From Legionella sp. (GTDB lineage Bacteria; Pseudomonadota; Gammaproteobacteria; Legionellales; Legionellaceae), in assembly GCA_027437055.1 (NCBI GenBank), contig DAIAOV010000010.1, positions 1 to 49,950 on the forward strand: 49,950 bases of DNA, written 5' to 3'. A model generated the notes under the pieces. That model searched no databases, had not been told where the DNA came from, and was given only the letters and a program-made list of their open reading frames with translations. Within the stretch, counting starts at the first letter, position 1. Every line of letters begins with the position of its first letter. The translations under genes were made by a program, and so were the position numbers. Positions 17,063 to 26,221 of this stretch are shown here, in pieces.

Positions 17063-18484
17063 GTGAATGGCTACAATTTATTTGACGCGTTTATCGCTAG
17101 CAAGATATTGAATCATGCTGAGAAAAGAGCGTCATTTGATATTATAAAAGGTGTTCAAGTGATAACTACAAGTAGCAGTCAGTCGGTTCAGCAAATGTTG
17201 GCTTTAAGAGTTTCTGTAGAAACCATTAATGAAATTAAGGCTCTATTGCTAGAGCCCCTTAGAATTGGTGAGGTAACTTATAGTCTAAATGAATGGCTAA
17301 ATGGTGGCATTGTTGAATCTTCTAGCAATGCAGTAACCGTTGCGCAATATGCAGGATTTCAGGGGGCGGTTATTTCGTCAGGTATAGAAGAGTTATTATT
17401 TTTATTAGAAAATCTCCGTTCCTATTTAAAGTTATTAAACATTCACGTGCAGTACGTAGAACAAATAGAGACATTAGAAAAGGAAGATTTAAGTTCTTAT
17501 AATGACATGGGCTTTTTTGTGAGAAACTATACACAAGATGAACTCAATGCAAAGAGAGCTCTTAACCAAGCTTGCCATGTTCTTGAAGTCATTTGGACGG
17601 AGTGTATCCAGACGAATGGTAATTTTTATGTCAATATCCCTTTATCCTGTATTTCGGGTGGTCCCACAGGTTTTGAACAAAGTGCAAATGAGAGCGCAGA
17701 GATCGTGAAAAAAATTGCACGATCGTTAAAAACGATTTCAACGCAAAAAGCGATGAAATTTTGGGACATACAGGAAGAACCTACGGAAGAATCTGAAATC
17801 ACCCCTGAGATAGAGATAATTAATAATCCCAGACATTTAAAAGCCTTAATGATTACAACTATAAATAATGTGAATAAGATTCTAGTTCGAGTGTTACCCT
17901 ACATTATTGGTATAGAAGGCATTAAACAGGTGGGCAGAGAGCATCATACTTTTGTAAACATTCTAAAAAAATGGACAAATCAATCCACTCCTCCCAATGC
18001 TTGGAATCAAAATCAGAAAAAAATAATCGAAAGTATAAAGGCAGTAGGGAAGATTTTAGATGAGTGGTTCGTAACGAATATACGACAAGAGTCGTCTTCT
18101 ATAGAGCGGGTTATGCCTTTAGTATCTCCCCGTAGTAATAGATCAATACAACCCGTAGAATCACATTCAACAACGACAACACTCATTGCAGAGGCATCCC
18201 ATCCTCATTTCAAATCAATTTTCTCCCGGTTTTCTCGGAAAAAACCAATCAAGGCTAAGTCATTTGGCCTCCCGGATGACTTTATTCAGTGGGATGATGT
18301 AAAAAAATTAAAAGCAGTAAAAGCTCCATTAACTGAAGAAGAGTTAACGACTTACTTTCACATTATTGAGTACATCCAGTCTTTGCAAGGGAAGCGATGG
18401 GAGTCTTTAAAAGAGAGGATAAATGAGCGTTTATCTGAAGCAAAGGCACAAGAATATACTTTGATCGTGCCTCAAAATATATAG
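17063..18484 (+). CDS. Orphan protein, effector candidate
   Basis: 473 residues with no family recognised, no signal peptide and no membrane helix. It is largely helical in appearance. A run of basic residues (SRFSRKKPIKAKS, about 395-407) precedes a Glu/Lys-rich C-terminal region. The only start available is GTG 17063 just after an in-frame TGA at 17051; there is no ribosome site before it and the first ATG codon is near residue 46. So either the 5' end was altered by the repeat debris immediately upstream, or translation starts unconventionally. It is flanked by dispersed repeats on both sides and by other effector candidates. Confidence 0.65.
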   Translation: MNGYNLFDAFIASKILNHAEKRASFDIIKGVQVITTSSSQSVQQMLALRVSVETINEIKALLLEPLRIGEVTYSLNEWLNGGIVESSSNAVTVAQYAGFQGAVISSGIEELLFLLENLRSYLKLLNIHVQYVEQIETLEKEDLSSYNDMGFFVRNYTQDELNAKRALNQACHVLEVIWTECIQTNGNFYVNIPLSCISGGPTGFEQSANESAEIVKKIARSLKTISTQKAMKFWDIQEEPTEESEITPEIEIINNPRHLKALMITTINNVNKILVRVLPYIIGIEGIKQVGREHHTFVNILKKWTNQSTPPNAWNQNQKKIIESIKAVGKILDEWFVTNIRQESSSIERVMPLVSPRSNRSIQPVESHSTTTTLIAEASHPHFKSIFSRFSRKKPIKAKSFGLPDDFIQWDDVKKLKAVKAPLTEEELTTYFHIIEYIQSLQGKRWESLKERINERLSEAKAQEYTLIVPQNI

Positions 18485-18655
18485 CAATTGTTCACGTAAT
18501 GGTGTTAATTTAATCTTTTATAAAATAATGTCTCAATAACCTCGGGAACAATCCACCGTTAGGAAGAGGATGTTGACTTGGTTTATCCGCTTGCTGATGC
18601 GCGCTGCTCGGATTGCGCGATTGTGTTTCCTCGGCTTATTGGGAGATTGTAGAAA
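18485..18655 (+). repeat. Dispersed repeat, copy F (inverted partner at 1263-1439)
   Basis: It begins directly after the orphan gene stop with CAATTGTTCACGTAATGG and runs through TCTCAATAAC, CGGGAACAATCC, CCGTTAGGAAG and GTTGACTTGGTTTATCCGCT to CGGCTTATTGGGAGATTGTAG. It is the opposite-strand counterpart of 1263-1439, lacking about 7 nt in the middle. Confidence 0.7.
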
Positions 18656-18733
18656 CAAGAAAGGGCTAATCTGGTATGAAATAGTACGTTATAAAGAGCT
18701 CAATCGGTATGCAGGCTAGCTGTTTGAACCAGG

Positions 18734-19510
18734 CTAAAATAATACACAGAAATGACTGCTATCTGCTACATGCGGTGTTGAGTCTGTTTCTTCATAGGAC
18801 GTCGTTGGTTCAGAGGATGGGCCTGCATTATCTGACAAATTGGCCTTTTTCTTGTGAGAATCTTGATAAATTAAGAGAGCCGTTTGTAAAAGGCTATTTG
18901 CCAATCCCCATAGTTCATTCTTGTCATCATAATGAGTCGACACTTTCTTTAATAACTTAAGGCAGTGCTTATGATCTGAATCAATTGGCACCTGAGCTAG
19001 AAATGAACCGGATGGTATATTTTCTGGTAGTTTAGCTTTTTCCTGATTGGCAATGAAATTGAATACTAGAGGAAGTTTTGGTGAGCTAAGACACATAATT
19101 AAGCTGAATATTCTGCAGTCCAGTTGTAACTTCGGAGTTTTCATTATGTATTTAAGAATGTTTATTAAAGGAGTTATCTTATGCTCCCCTTCGATTTCAT
19201 CTAAAGCAAGTAGCGCTTTTGAATAATTACCTACTGCTTCTTGCAGTTGTTTTTTCCATGAAGATAATTGATCCAATAGATTAAGTGGCTTGATGAGTTT
19301 GTAAAATGTAGAAGAACCTAGTGAAGGTTCATTGGATTGTGGCGGGGGGGCGTACCGTTCAAAGACGTATAATAGCTCTTCAAGGGATTGGGCTGTGGAA
19401 AGTTCTGTTATCAATGGTGGTACGATTTTTCTAACATAAGGTTGACTATTTTTTTCCATAAACCTAGTTAACCATGAAACATAGAGTTCATTTAAAGAAT
19501 TTTCACTCAT
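18734..19510 (-). CDS. Orphan protein with C-terminal CaaX box (CVLF), probable prenylated effector
   Basis: The 258-residue protein is soluble, with no signal peptide and no recognised domain. It is helical in its first 200 residues, then has a low-complexity Ser/Thr/Glu-rich linker (GPSSEPTTSYEETDSTPHV) and ends SSHFCVLF-stop. The last four residues, Cys255-Val-Leu-Phe, fit the eukaryotic CaaX prenylation motif; Phe at the last position is accepted by geranylgeranyl- and farnesyltransferases. Several L. pneumophila effectors, including AnkB, are anchored to host membranes this way. The gene lies 51 nt downstream of gpsA on the same strand, with AAGG 8 nt before its ATG, so it appears to be the distal gene of a housekeeping operon. 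Confidence 0.75.
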   Translation of the reverse strand: MSENSLNELYVSWLTRFMEKNSQPYVRKIVPPLITELSTAQSLEELLYVFERYAPPPQSNEPSLGSSTFYKLIKPLNLLDQLSSWKKQLQEAVGNYSKALLALDEIEGEHKITPLINILKYIMKTPKLQLDCRIFSLIMCLSSPKLPLVFNFIANQEKAKLPENIPSGSFLAQVPIDSDHKHCLKLLKKVSTHYDDKNELWGLANSLLQTALLIYQDSHKKKANLSDNAGPSSEPTTSYEETDSTPHVADSSHFCVLF

Positions 19511-19561
19511 ACATCTTACCTTACAGCTAAAACTATTAGACTTCGTGCAACATATTTTGAA

Positions 19562-20557
19562 TTATCCCTGTTCTTCCTTGGGAGGGCGACTCATTAAAAC
19601 CTCAACTGACTGTTTCGCATTTATTTTATTTTCTAAAAGAGCGTTGATCTGTTCACATATAGGCATTTCTATTTGCTTCGCTCGGGCTATAGCACAGATT
19701 TGCGCGGCATTATGTTTTCCCTCAACCACCTGTCCGATTTGCTTTTCAGCTTCCTCAATGGACATGTTATGCCCTAACAATAAGCCAAAACGACGATTAC
19801 GAGATTGATCATCAGTACATGTAAGTACTAGATCTCCTACACCAGCCAGCCCCATGAAGGTGTCTTGCTTCGCTCCTAAACTAAGCCCTAAACGACTCAT
19901 TTCAGCTAGACCACGAGTAATTAATGCGGCTTTTGCATTAGAACCGTAACCTAGACCATCACTGATGCCACAGGCTATTGCCAAAATATTTTTCACTGCG
20001 CCACATAATTGTACACCAATAAGGTCATCACTCCAATAGACGCGAACATTATTGTGGTGAACTAAATAGTGAATACTTTTTTGATATGCTAAATCATTAC
20101 TTGCTAAAGTCAGTGCAGTGGGTAAGAAACGAGCGACTTCTTTAGCAAATGAAGGTCCTGATAATATCCCTATAGGATAATGTGTACCAAAACGATGGAA
20201 TACAAGTTCACTTAATAGCTGATGAGTTACTGGATCTACACCTTTGGTAAGCCAAGTTAAGCCGTGAGGAGGTTCTTTAATTTTACCGATGAGCTCCATA
20301 AACGCATGGGAAGGCACTGCGATGAAAACATAATCTGCTTCTCTAAGGCATTGATCAAGGTCCGCCAAAGGAATGAGACTATCAGGAAAGGGTACTCCGG
20401 GAAGATAACGTGGATTGCTACTTTCTTTAGCCATAAGGGCAACGTGCTGTGGGTTATGGGCCCACAACAAAACACGGTGCCCAATATTGGATAAATGTAT
20501 TGCAACAGCGGTGCCCCATGAACCGGCACCTAACATAGCAATAGTATATTTATTCAT
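19562..20557 (-). CDS. gpsA: Glycerol-3-phosphate dehydrogenase [NAD(P)+]
   Basis: GpsA reduces dihydroxyacetone phosphate to sn-glycerol-3-phosphate for phospholipid synthesis. The 331 residues start with the dinucleotide-binding MLGAGSWGTAVA, and include the catalytic-lysine region CGAVKNILAIACG and the C-terminal substrate motif around SRNRRFG. It begins 3 nt after the secB stop. The order yibN-grxC-secB-gpsA is the same as in E. coli. Confidence 0.97.
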   Translation of the reverse strand: MNKYTIAMLGAGSWGTAVAIHLSNIGHRVLLWAHNPQHVALMAKESSNPRYLPGVPFPDSLIPLADLDQCLREADYVFIAVPSHAFMELIGKIKEPPHGLTWLTKGVDPVTHQLLSELVFHRFGTHYPIGILSGPSFAKEVARFLPTALTLASNDLAYQKSIHYLVHHNNVRVYWSDDLIGVQLCGAVKNILAIACGISDGLGYGSNAKAALITRGLAEMSRLGLSLGAKQDTFMGLAGVGDLVLTCTDDQSRNRRFGLLLGHNMSIEEAEKQIGQVVEGKHNAAQICAIARAKQIEMPICEQINALLENKINAKQSVEVLMSRPPKEEQG

Positions 20558-20560
20558 TTT

Positions 20561-21052
20561 TTAATGAGAGCTTTCTTCTGTTGCAACTCCAGCGCCCGAT
20601 TTTTGTCTTTCTTCTAGTTGCTGCATGTAGAGCGCATCAAAATTGATAGGCGCTAGAACGAGCTGAGGGAAGCTGCCACGGATTACTTGAGAAGTAATTG
20701 CTTCGCGAGCATAAGGGAACAGAATGTTGGGGCAGAAGCTGTTAAGCAAATGATCTAATTGATTGGCTGGTGCTCCTTGAATGGTGAAAATACCCGCTTG
20801 TTTTACTTCAACTAAGAATGCAGTTGTTTTTTTATTAGCAACAGTAGCCGTCACAGTGAGCACCACTTCATAAACACCATTTTCAAGTTGTGTGCTAGTA
20901 GTGTTTAAATCTAAATTCAACTCTGGTTCCCATTGTTGTTGAAATACAGCTGGGGTATTGGGTGTTTCATAAGATAAATCTTTAACATAAATGCGTTGGA
21001 TCATGAATTGAGCTTCATTATTGTCTTGCTCTATATTTGCTTGTGCGGTCAT
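20561..21052 (-). CDS. secB: Protein-export chaperone SecB
   Basis: SecB is a tetrameric cytosolic chaperone that keeps preproteins unfolded and hands them to SecA. The 163-residue length and the sequence [19 protein letters not shown] followed by LNLNT, then [14 protein letters not shown] and [15 protein letters not shown], are family hallmarks. It lies in the yibN-grxC-secB-gpsA operon, 7 nt after grxC. Confidence 0.97.
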   Translation of the reverse strand: MTAQANIEQDNNEAQFMIQRIYVKDLSYETPNTPAVFQQQWEPELNLDLNTTSTQLENGVYEVVLTVTATVANKKTTAFLVEVKQAGIFTIQGAPANQLDHLLNSFCPNILFPYAREAITSQVIRGSFPQLVLAPINFDALYMQQLEERQKSGAGVATEESSH

Positions 21053-21059
21053 GATATTT

Positions 21060-21314
21060 CTATCCTTTTAAAAGTTGGTTTAATTTTCCCTGAGTTTCCA
21101 GGGCATATAAATCATCGCAGCCACCAATAGCTTGGCCATTAATGAAAATTTGGGGTACAGTGCGTCTACCACTTTTTGCAATCATTTCGTCGCGTAATTC
21201 GGGTTGCAAATCAACGCGAATCTCAGTAAAAGGGACATTCTTTTTATTTAATAGCTCTTTTGCTTTCGTGCAATAGGGACAATAACCAGTACTGTACATA
21301 ATTACTTGAGACAT
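21060..21314 (-). CDS. grxC: Glutaredoxin 3
   Basis: GrxC is a glutathione-dependent dithiol oxidoreductase. The 84-residue protein has the CPYC active site at 12-15, the cis-Pro in [20 protein letters not shown] and the GG-x-D glutathione-binding turn. It starts 4 nt after the rhodanese gene in the conserved operon. Confidence 0.96.
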   Translation of the reverse strand: MSQVIMYSTGYCPYCTKAKELLNKKNVPFTEIRVDLQPELRDEMIAKSGRRTVPQIFINGQAIGGCDDLYALETQGKLNQLLKG

Positions 21315-21318
21315 GCTA

Positions 21319-21741
21319 TTAGCCCTTGCCTTTAACTAAAGGCAGCTCAGCATTTTGCCATGCAGCAATACCACCACCCAATACAACTGCTTGATAACCT
21401 TGGGCACGGATTTTGGCAGCCGCAACTGGAGATTGCAAGCCGCGAGCACAGACTAAAATTATATTTTTATTTTTATACTTATTCATTTTGGATTGTTCGA
21501 AATCTTCAACAGTGGCATTAATAGAATCAATAATATGCCCTGCTTTATAGGATTCCTTATCGCGTAAATCAACAATTACTGCCTCATCATTATTAAGCAT
21601 AGCGACTACAGATTGCGGGCTTAATTCTTTTGCTTTCTTCTTTTGAGTGATTAATTCATTAATAAATGTTAAAGCTAAAATGATGATAAAGGCTAACCAA
21701 AGTAGCCAGTGATTCATGATAAATTGACCTAAGTGTTCCAT
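21319..21741 (-). CDS. Membrane-anchored rhodanese-domain protein (YibN-like)
   Basis: 140 residues: one N-terminal membrane helix (about 9-27), a Lys-rich cytoplasmic linker (ITQKKKAKE), then a single rhodanese domain with active-site loop VCARGLQS, where the Cys would carry a persulphide. It is the first gene of the yibN-grxC-secB-gpsA operon, as in E. coli. Physiological sulphur acceptor is unknown. Confidence 0.9.
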   Translation of the reverse strand: MEHLGQFIMNHWLLWLAFIIILALTFINELITQKKKAKELSPQSVVAMLNNDEAVIVDLRDKESYKAGHIIDSINATVEDFEQSKMNKYKNKNIILVCARGLQSPVAAAKIRAQGYQAVVLGGGIAAWQNAELPLVKGKG

Positions 21742-21801
21742 AATGTACTCTAAAAATTGGAATAATGTGGCGAATTATCCTTAGAATAGAGGATTAACGC
21801 A

Positions 21802-21910
21802 AGGTCTGTTTACAATTCTACTATCTTGGCCCAAATGTCGCGATTTTCTGTACGTCGTTGCTCGAGAGTCGCAATATTTAGACTCAAGCTAGCGAATTGT
21901 AAACAGACCT
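21802..21910. mobile_element. MITE-like element with perfect 17-bp inverted ends
   Basis: The ends AGGTCTGTTTACAATTC (21802-21818) and GAATTGTAAACAGACCT (21894-21910) are perfect inverted repeats enclosing 75 bp, including TTGGCCCAAATGTCGCG, with no coding capacity. It sits between the divergent promoter region of the yibN operon and the 3' end of smrA; its right end is 2 nt from the smrA stop. No clear target duplication is visible. Confidence 0.65.
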
Positions 21911-21912
21911 GA

Positions 21913-22476
21913 TTATTCCGCTTTATTTCTTTTTAGCAAGACATAAACAGCCCCGTGTCCTCCGTCTTTGGCTTGGGCACTATGAAAAGCTAAAACTTCA
22001 TCGAATTGGGGTAACCATCTGTTGATTAGATTTTTAATTACTGGTGGCGCTCCTTCATGCCCCCCTTTGCCATGAATAATAAGCAGGCAGCGTCTGCTAT
22101 TATTGACTTGCGTTTGAATAAAATTTCTTAAAGATTCACGTGCTGTTTCCGTTCTTAATCCATGTAAATCAAGCCGAGCTTCCCATGGAATTTGACCATT
22201 TTTCAGCGCTTTAAATCGTTTACTGGGCACGCTGGGCTGGCAATAGGACAAAATGGTATTGGAAAGTACTGTTTCGGCGATGAAGTCAGACAAATGATAT
22301 TCTTTTTGATGCCCTATAGCTCTATTAGCTATTGGCGGATTAGTGCTTTTTTTCACTACTTCTGGAGGAGCCGCTTTGCTATGAACTCGAGGAGTTTGTT
22401 TATTTAATGGCTTTACTGAACGCATGTGGTCGCGAAACAGAGCTTTGTCCTCATCGGACAGGAAATCATCAGCCAT
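21913..22476 (-). CDS. Smr-domain protein (SmrA/SmrB type)
   Basis: The 187-residue protein has a charged N-terminal arm (1-60) and a C-terminal Smr domain (about 100-183). The family motifs are intact: LDLHG at 102-106, IIHGKGGH around 133-140 and DGGHGAVYV at 171-179. Smr domains are nucleases on DNA or on RNA; stand-alone bacterial members include SmrB, which cleaves mRNA between collided ribosomes. Which activity applies here is not clear. A paralogue with altered motifs lies at 26258-27040, and the two share a promoter segment. Confidence 0.9.
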   Translation of the reverse strand: MADDFLSDEDKALFRDHMRSVKPLNKQTPRVHSKAAPPEVVKKSTNPPIANRAIGHQKEYHLSDFIAETVLSNTILSYCQPSVPSKRFKALKNGQIPWEARLDLHGLRTETARESLRNFIQTQVNNSRRCLLIIHGKGGHEGAPPVIKNLINRWLPQFDEVLAFHSAQAKDGGHGAVYVLLKRNKAE

Positions 22477-22495
22477 TCTTTACTGCAATAAAATC

Positions 22496-22522
22496 GTTAT
22501 ACTCAAAGTATAACTTAGGTTA
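22496..22522 (-). promoter_or_regulatory. Palindromic promoter/operator element shared with the Smr paralogue
   Basis: GTTATACT-CAA-AGTATAAC (22496-22514) is a palindrome with perfect 8-bp arms, 20 nt upstream of the smrA ATG. Read on the minus strand, the adjoining 18-nt TAACCTAAGTTATACTTT (22505-22522) recurs exactly at 26222-26239, upstream of the second Smr gene. A repressor site or a conserved core promoter would explain it. Confidence 0.5.
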
Positions 22523-22618
22523 TGCATTGATGCTATTTTTCAGAGTTGATGCAAAAGAGGACTTCTTTTCTAACATAGAGTACAATTTGCGCTGGTTAAT
22601 GATAAATTGGTTTGACGA

Positions 22619-22805
22619 CGTCCCGTGGCTCATTCTTGGAATCCGCATGGTGAGAAATTTCTGGCTCCCTCGGACAAGTCGCGGGACGTGGATAACGCGA
22701 TGGAAATAATTGCAAGATGAGCCTAGGTCTAGCAAAAATTGTTGCGTAAAGAAGTAATACCCTATCCCTACGTCCCGCGGCTTGTCCGAGGGATCCAGCG
22801 ATGGT
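22619..22805. repeat. GTCCCGCGG-type dispersed repeats
   Basis: Three related units lie in the 375-bp gap before prmB: CGTCCCGTGGCTCATTC near 22619, an inverted unit CTCGGACAAGTCGCGGGACG near 22672, and CGTCCCGCGGCTTGTCCGAG near 22780. The second and third are inverted repeats of each other. Related units occur near 28505-28577. No gene is seen between 22477 and 22851. Confidence 0.6.
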
Positions 22806-22851
22806 GAAATGAGAGATGACTACGCCTTAAATTAAGGCAACTGGAGCATTA

Positions 22852-23760
22852 ATGACTAATTATCTGATTAAAGAAACGGAAGAACTGGTTACTATTCTTG
22901 ATTTTTTACGTTTTAGTTTGACCTGTGCTAGTAAGGCGCAATTGTATTATGGTCATGGAACTGATAACGCGTGGGATGATATGCATTCTTTGATTTTAAG
23001 AAGTTTGGCTTTACCCTATGATGTTGATCCTAACTTATTGAATGCTAGACTGACGACCAGTGAAAAAAAACACTTGTGCCAACAATTAGAGAAACGAATT
23101 AATCAACGTGTTCCTGTGCCTTATTTAATTAAAGAAGCTTATTTTTGTGATTTGCCTTTTTATGTAGATGAGCGTGTGCTTATCCCTCGCTCTCCTATCG
23201 CTGAATTAATTAATAGTCAATTTTCTCCTTGGATAGATGCAGAAGAGGTAGATCATATTCTGGATTTATGTACTGGAAGTGGCTGTATTGCCATAGCCTG
23301 CTGTTATGCTTTTCCTGAGGCCCAAGTCGATGCGGTTGATATTTCCTGCGAAGCTCTTGCTGTGGCCGCAATTAACAGGGAGCAATTAGGAGTCGAAGAG
23401 CAATTAACGTTAATTGAGTCCGATTGTTTTAATAATGTTCCTCCTAAAAAATACGATCTCATCGTGAGCAATCCTCCTTATGTAGGGAAGGCTGAAATGC
23501 AAACTTTGCCTGATGAATTTCGTCATGAGCCTGTTTTAGCCTTAGAAACTAGTAATAACGGTTTAGCCATTGTTGAAAAAATTCTCAAAAATGCCCATGC
23601 TTATTTGAGTGATCAAGGGATTTTAGTGGTTGAAGTGGGTAACAGCGAAGAGGCTTTATGTGAGGCTTATCCTTTAGTACCCTTTACCTGGCTTGAAATG
23701 AGTCATGGTGGCCGGGGGATATTTTTATTGACTAAACAACAATTGGAAGAGTATTTTTAA
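22852..23760 (+). CDS. prmB: 50S ribosomal protein L3 N(5)-glutamine methyltransferase
   Basis: PrmB methylates a glutamine of ribosomal protein L3 with S-adenosylmethionine. The 302 residues have an N-terminal helical domain, the SAM-binding [14 protein letters not shown] (about 142-155) and the catalytic NPPY (in SNPPYVG), typical of glutamine N5-methyltransferases. [25 protein letters not shown] fits PrmB better than HemK/PrmC, as does location next to aroC. The start follows CTGGAGCATTA. The stop overlaps the aroC start by one base (TAATG). Confidence 0.93.
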   Translation: MTNYLIKETEELVTILDFLRFSLTCASKAQLYYGHGTDNAWDDMHSLILRSLALPYDVDPNLLNARLTTSEKKHLCQQLEKRINQRVPVPYLIKEAYFCDLPFYVDERVLIPRSPIAELINSQFSPWIDAEEVDHILDLCTGSGCIAIACCYAFPEAQVDAVDISCEALAVAAINREQLGVEEQLTLIESDCFNNVPPKKYDLIVSNPPYVGKAEMQTLPDEFRHEPVLALETSNNGLAIVEKILKNAHAYLSDQGILVVEVGNSEEALCEAYPLVPFTWLEMSHGGRGIFLLTKQQLEEYF

Positions 23761-24818
23761 TGTCAGGAAATACAATTGGAACCTTATTTTCTGTAACTAC
23801 TTTTGGCGAAAGTCATGGGCCAGCAATTGGCTGTATTGTTGATGGTTGCCCTCCTGGTCTGGCTTTGCATGAAGAGGATATCCAGCCTTTTTTGGATAAG
23901 CGCAAACCGGGACAATCAAAATATACCACCCAAAGACGAGAAGAGGATAAAGTACACATTTTTTCCGGTGTTTTTGAAGGCAAAACAACAGGAACACCTA
24001 TTGCTTTGTTGATTCACAATACGGATCAACGCTCGAGTGATTATGAAGAAATTAAAGATTTATTTCGCCCTGGGCATGCAGATTACACCTACCATCACAA
24101 ATACAAGCATAGAGATTATCGTGGTGGGGGACGTTCCTCTGCTCGAGAGACAGCGGCCAGGGTTGCAGCCGGTGCTATTGCACGGTTATATTTGCGAAGC
24201 GTTGCCAATATCGAAATAGTAGGTTATTTACAGCAAATGGGTGATTTGCTGGTGCAGTTTGAAGATGAAGCAGAAATTAATAATAATCCTTTCTTTTGTC
24301 CTAATAATAAACAAGTTCAAGAGCTGGCTGATTATATAGACCAATTAAGACGCAAAGGTGATTCAGTTGGGGCGCGAGTTAAAGTGATTGCCAAAGGAGT
24401 GCCTGTAGGACTAGGGGATCCCGTTTTTGATAAATTAGATGCAACTCTTGCCTTTGCCATGATGTCTATTAATGCAGTAAAAGGGGTGGAAATTGGTGCT
24501 GGTTTTGCAGCTGTTTCCCAGTTTGGAAGCGAGCATAGAGATCAAATGTCGCAGCAAGGATTTTTAAGTAACAATGCAGGGGGTATTTTAGGTGGGATTT
24601 CTACGGGACAAAATGTAGAGGTTAGTATTGCCTTGAAACCTACGTCAAGTATTATTACTCCAGGTAAGACTGTTAATACTGCAGGAGAGGAAGTTACTGT
24701 AGTAACTAAAGGACGTCATGATCCTTGTGTGGGAATCAGGGCGGTGCCTATAGCAGAAGCAATGATGGCTTTAGTATTGATGGATCATTATTTAAGGCAT
24801 AAAGCTCAGTGTAGTTAA
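23760..24818 (+). CDS. aroC: Chorismate synthase
   Basis: AroC converts 5-enolpyruvylshikimate-3-phosphate to chorismate, using reduced FMN. The 352-residue length and the family signatures [34 protein letters not shown] and [16 protein letters not shown] are all there, with conserved His and Arg residues intact. It is translationally coupled to prmB through the overlapping TAATG. Confidence 0.97.
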   Translation: MSGNTIGTLFSVTTFGESHGPAIGCIVDGCPPGLALHEEDIQPFLDKRKPGQSKYTTQRREEDKVHIFSGVFEGKTTGTPIALLIHNTDQRSSDYEEIKDLFRPGHADYTYHHKYKHRDYRGGGRSSARETAARVAAGAIARLYLRSVANIEIVGYLQQMGDLLVQFEDEAEINNNPFFCPNNKQVQELADYIDQLRRKGDSVGARVKVIAKGVPVGLGDPVFDKLDATLAFAMMSINAVKGVEIGAGFAAVSQFGSEHRDQMSQQGFLSNNAGGILGGISTGQNVEVSIALKPTSSIITPGKTVNTAGEEVTVVTKGRHDPCVGIRAVPIAEAMMALVLMDHYLRHKAQCS

Positions 24819-24857
24819 CACGCTTTTAAAACGATGACGAAATTAACGAGGTAAGTA

Positions 24858-25880
24858 ATGAACAGACGATTAAATGTAGCCATAGTAGGTGCAACAGGTG
24901 CTGTTGGAGAAACGTTTTTAACGGTATTGGAAGAAAGAGATTTTCCAGTAGATACATTATACCCATTGGCCAGTTCTCGTTCTGTTGGTAAAACCGTGAC
25001 ATTTAGAGGTCAAGAATTGGATGTTCTAGATTTGGCCGAATTTGATTTCAGCAAAGTAGATATCGCATTATTTTCAGCAGGGGGCTCCGTTTCTAAAGAA
25101 TACGCTCCTAAAGCGGTTGCTGAGGGCTGTATCGTCGTCGATAATACTTCATGTTTTCGTTATGAAGCTGATATTCCTCTCGTGGTTCCGGAAGTAAATG
25201 CTCATCGAATTGCTGAATACACCAAAAGAGGGATCATCGCTAATCCTAATTGTTCCACTATTCAAATGGTCGTTGCTCTAAAACCTTTATATGACGCAGC
25301 AGGAATTGTTCGCATTAATGTCGCTACTTATCAATCTGTATCAGGCACAGGCAAGAAAGCAATTAGTGAGTTAGTTTCTCAAGTGGGCGATTTATTGAAT
25401 GGTCGACCTGCAACAGTTGCCGTTTATCCCCAGCAAATTGCATTTAATGCTCTTCCTCATATTGATCAGTTTGAAGAGAATGGTTACACGCGTGAAGAAA
25501 TGAAAATGGTTTGGGAAACACACAAAATCATGGAAGATGAGAACATTGCAGTTAACCCTACAGCAGTCCGAGTCCCAGTTATTTATGGGCACTCAGAAGC
25601 AATCCATGTGGAACTGAAAAGACCTATGACTGCTTCTGAAGCACGTACCCTTCTTGCCAAGGCCCCGGGGGTTCAAGTAGTGGATAATGTTGCTGAATTA
25701 GAATATCCCACCGCTATTGGTAATGCGATAGGGCATGATGAAGTATTTGTGGGACGAATTAGACAAGATATTTCTCATCCTTGTGGATTAAATTTATGGG
25801 TAGTTGCAGACAATATTCGTAAAGGTGCGGCAACCAACGCGGTACAAATCGCCGAGATTCTGCAAGAGGAGTATTTGTAA
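24858..25880 (+). CDS. asd: Aspartate-semialdehyde dehydrogenase
   Basis: Asd reduces aspartyl phosphate to aspartate semialdehyde, the branch point to lysine/diaminopimelate and threonine/methionine. The 340 residues show the N-terminal NADP-binding GATGAVGETFL, the active-site Cys in NPNCSTIQM and the conserved VSGTGKKAI loop. The ribosome site is GAGGTAAGTA. It lies 39 nt after aroC and could share its transcript. Its product is the substrate of DapA (8316-9188). Confidence 0.96.
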   Translation: MNRRLNVAIVGATGAVGETFLTVLEERDFPVDTLYPLASSRSVGKTVTFRGQELDVLDLAEFDFSKVDIALFSAGGSVSKEYAPKAVAEGCIVVDNTSCFRYEADIPLVVPEVNAHRIAEYTKRGIIANPNCSTIQMVVALKPLYDAAGIVRINVATYQSVSGTGKKAISELVSQVGDLLNGRPATVAVYPQQIAFNALPHIDQFEENGYTREEMKMVWETHKIMEDENIAVNPTAVRVPVIYGHSEAIHVELKRPMTASEARTLLAKAPGVQVVDNVAELEYPTAIGNAIGHDEVFVGRIRQDISHPCGLNLWVVADNIRKGAATNAVQIAEILQEEYL

Positions 25881-25902
25881 GTCGGACAACAAATTGCCCG
25901 AC
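25881..25902 (+). terminator. Hairpin directly after asd
   Basis: GTCGG-A-CAA...TTG-C-CCGAC starts at the base after the asd stop and gives an 8-bp stem with a bulge on each side. There is no T-run. Related GTCG(G/A)GCAACAAA sequences follow the stops at 1243 and 28459, so this may be a repeat type that tends to sit at gene ends. Confidence 0.35.
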
Positions 25903-25977
25903 ATTGAGTTCCTACTAAGAAAAAATTGATAATCCCTCAATCATTCCGGGAAAACAAATCGTGCGATCCGATGTTAT

Positions 25978-26040
25978 TGAATAGTTAATGGCGTCAACTT
26001 AAGAAATTAACCCTGTGTCACTTATTTGTAGCCTGGTTGC
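25978..26040 (-). repeat. Partial copy of the GTTGACGCC inverted-repeat element (copy B)
   Basis: TTAATGGCGTCAACTTAAG, then GAAATTAACCCTGTGTCAC and TTATTTGTAGCCTGGTTGC, match the reverse complement of the right half of the intact element at 42462-42575. The other half is missing. A stretch before it (25938-25976: CTCAATCATTCCGGG...) resembles the internal part of copies A and F. Confidence 0.6.
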
Positions 26041-26221
26041 TTGGAATCAGATGGCATGATTATGTAAGACAAAAAAGCATGGCTAATGCCAGAAACATGC
26101 ACAAATTGTCCATCTCATTTTTTAGGTATATACTCAATAACAGAACCTAACAAAAATACAATCAGCCCAATTGTTGAATACAATTTAGGCTCTATATTTA
26201 GAATAAATGTTCTAGTTTTCT

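Noticed and set aside
18709..18960. 83-codon plus-strand frame over the end of the CaaX gene
   Set aside because: It is antisense to a better-supported gene, with no ribosome site.
22407..22709. 100-codon plus-strand frame between smrA and prmB
   Set aside because: It runs through the smrA 5' end, its promoter and dispersed repeats, so it is a chance frame.
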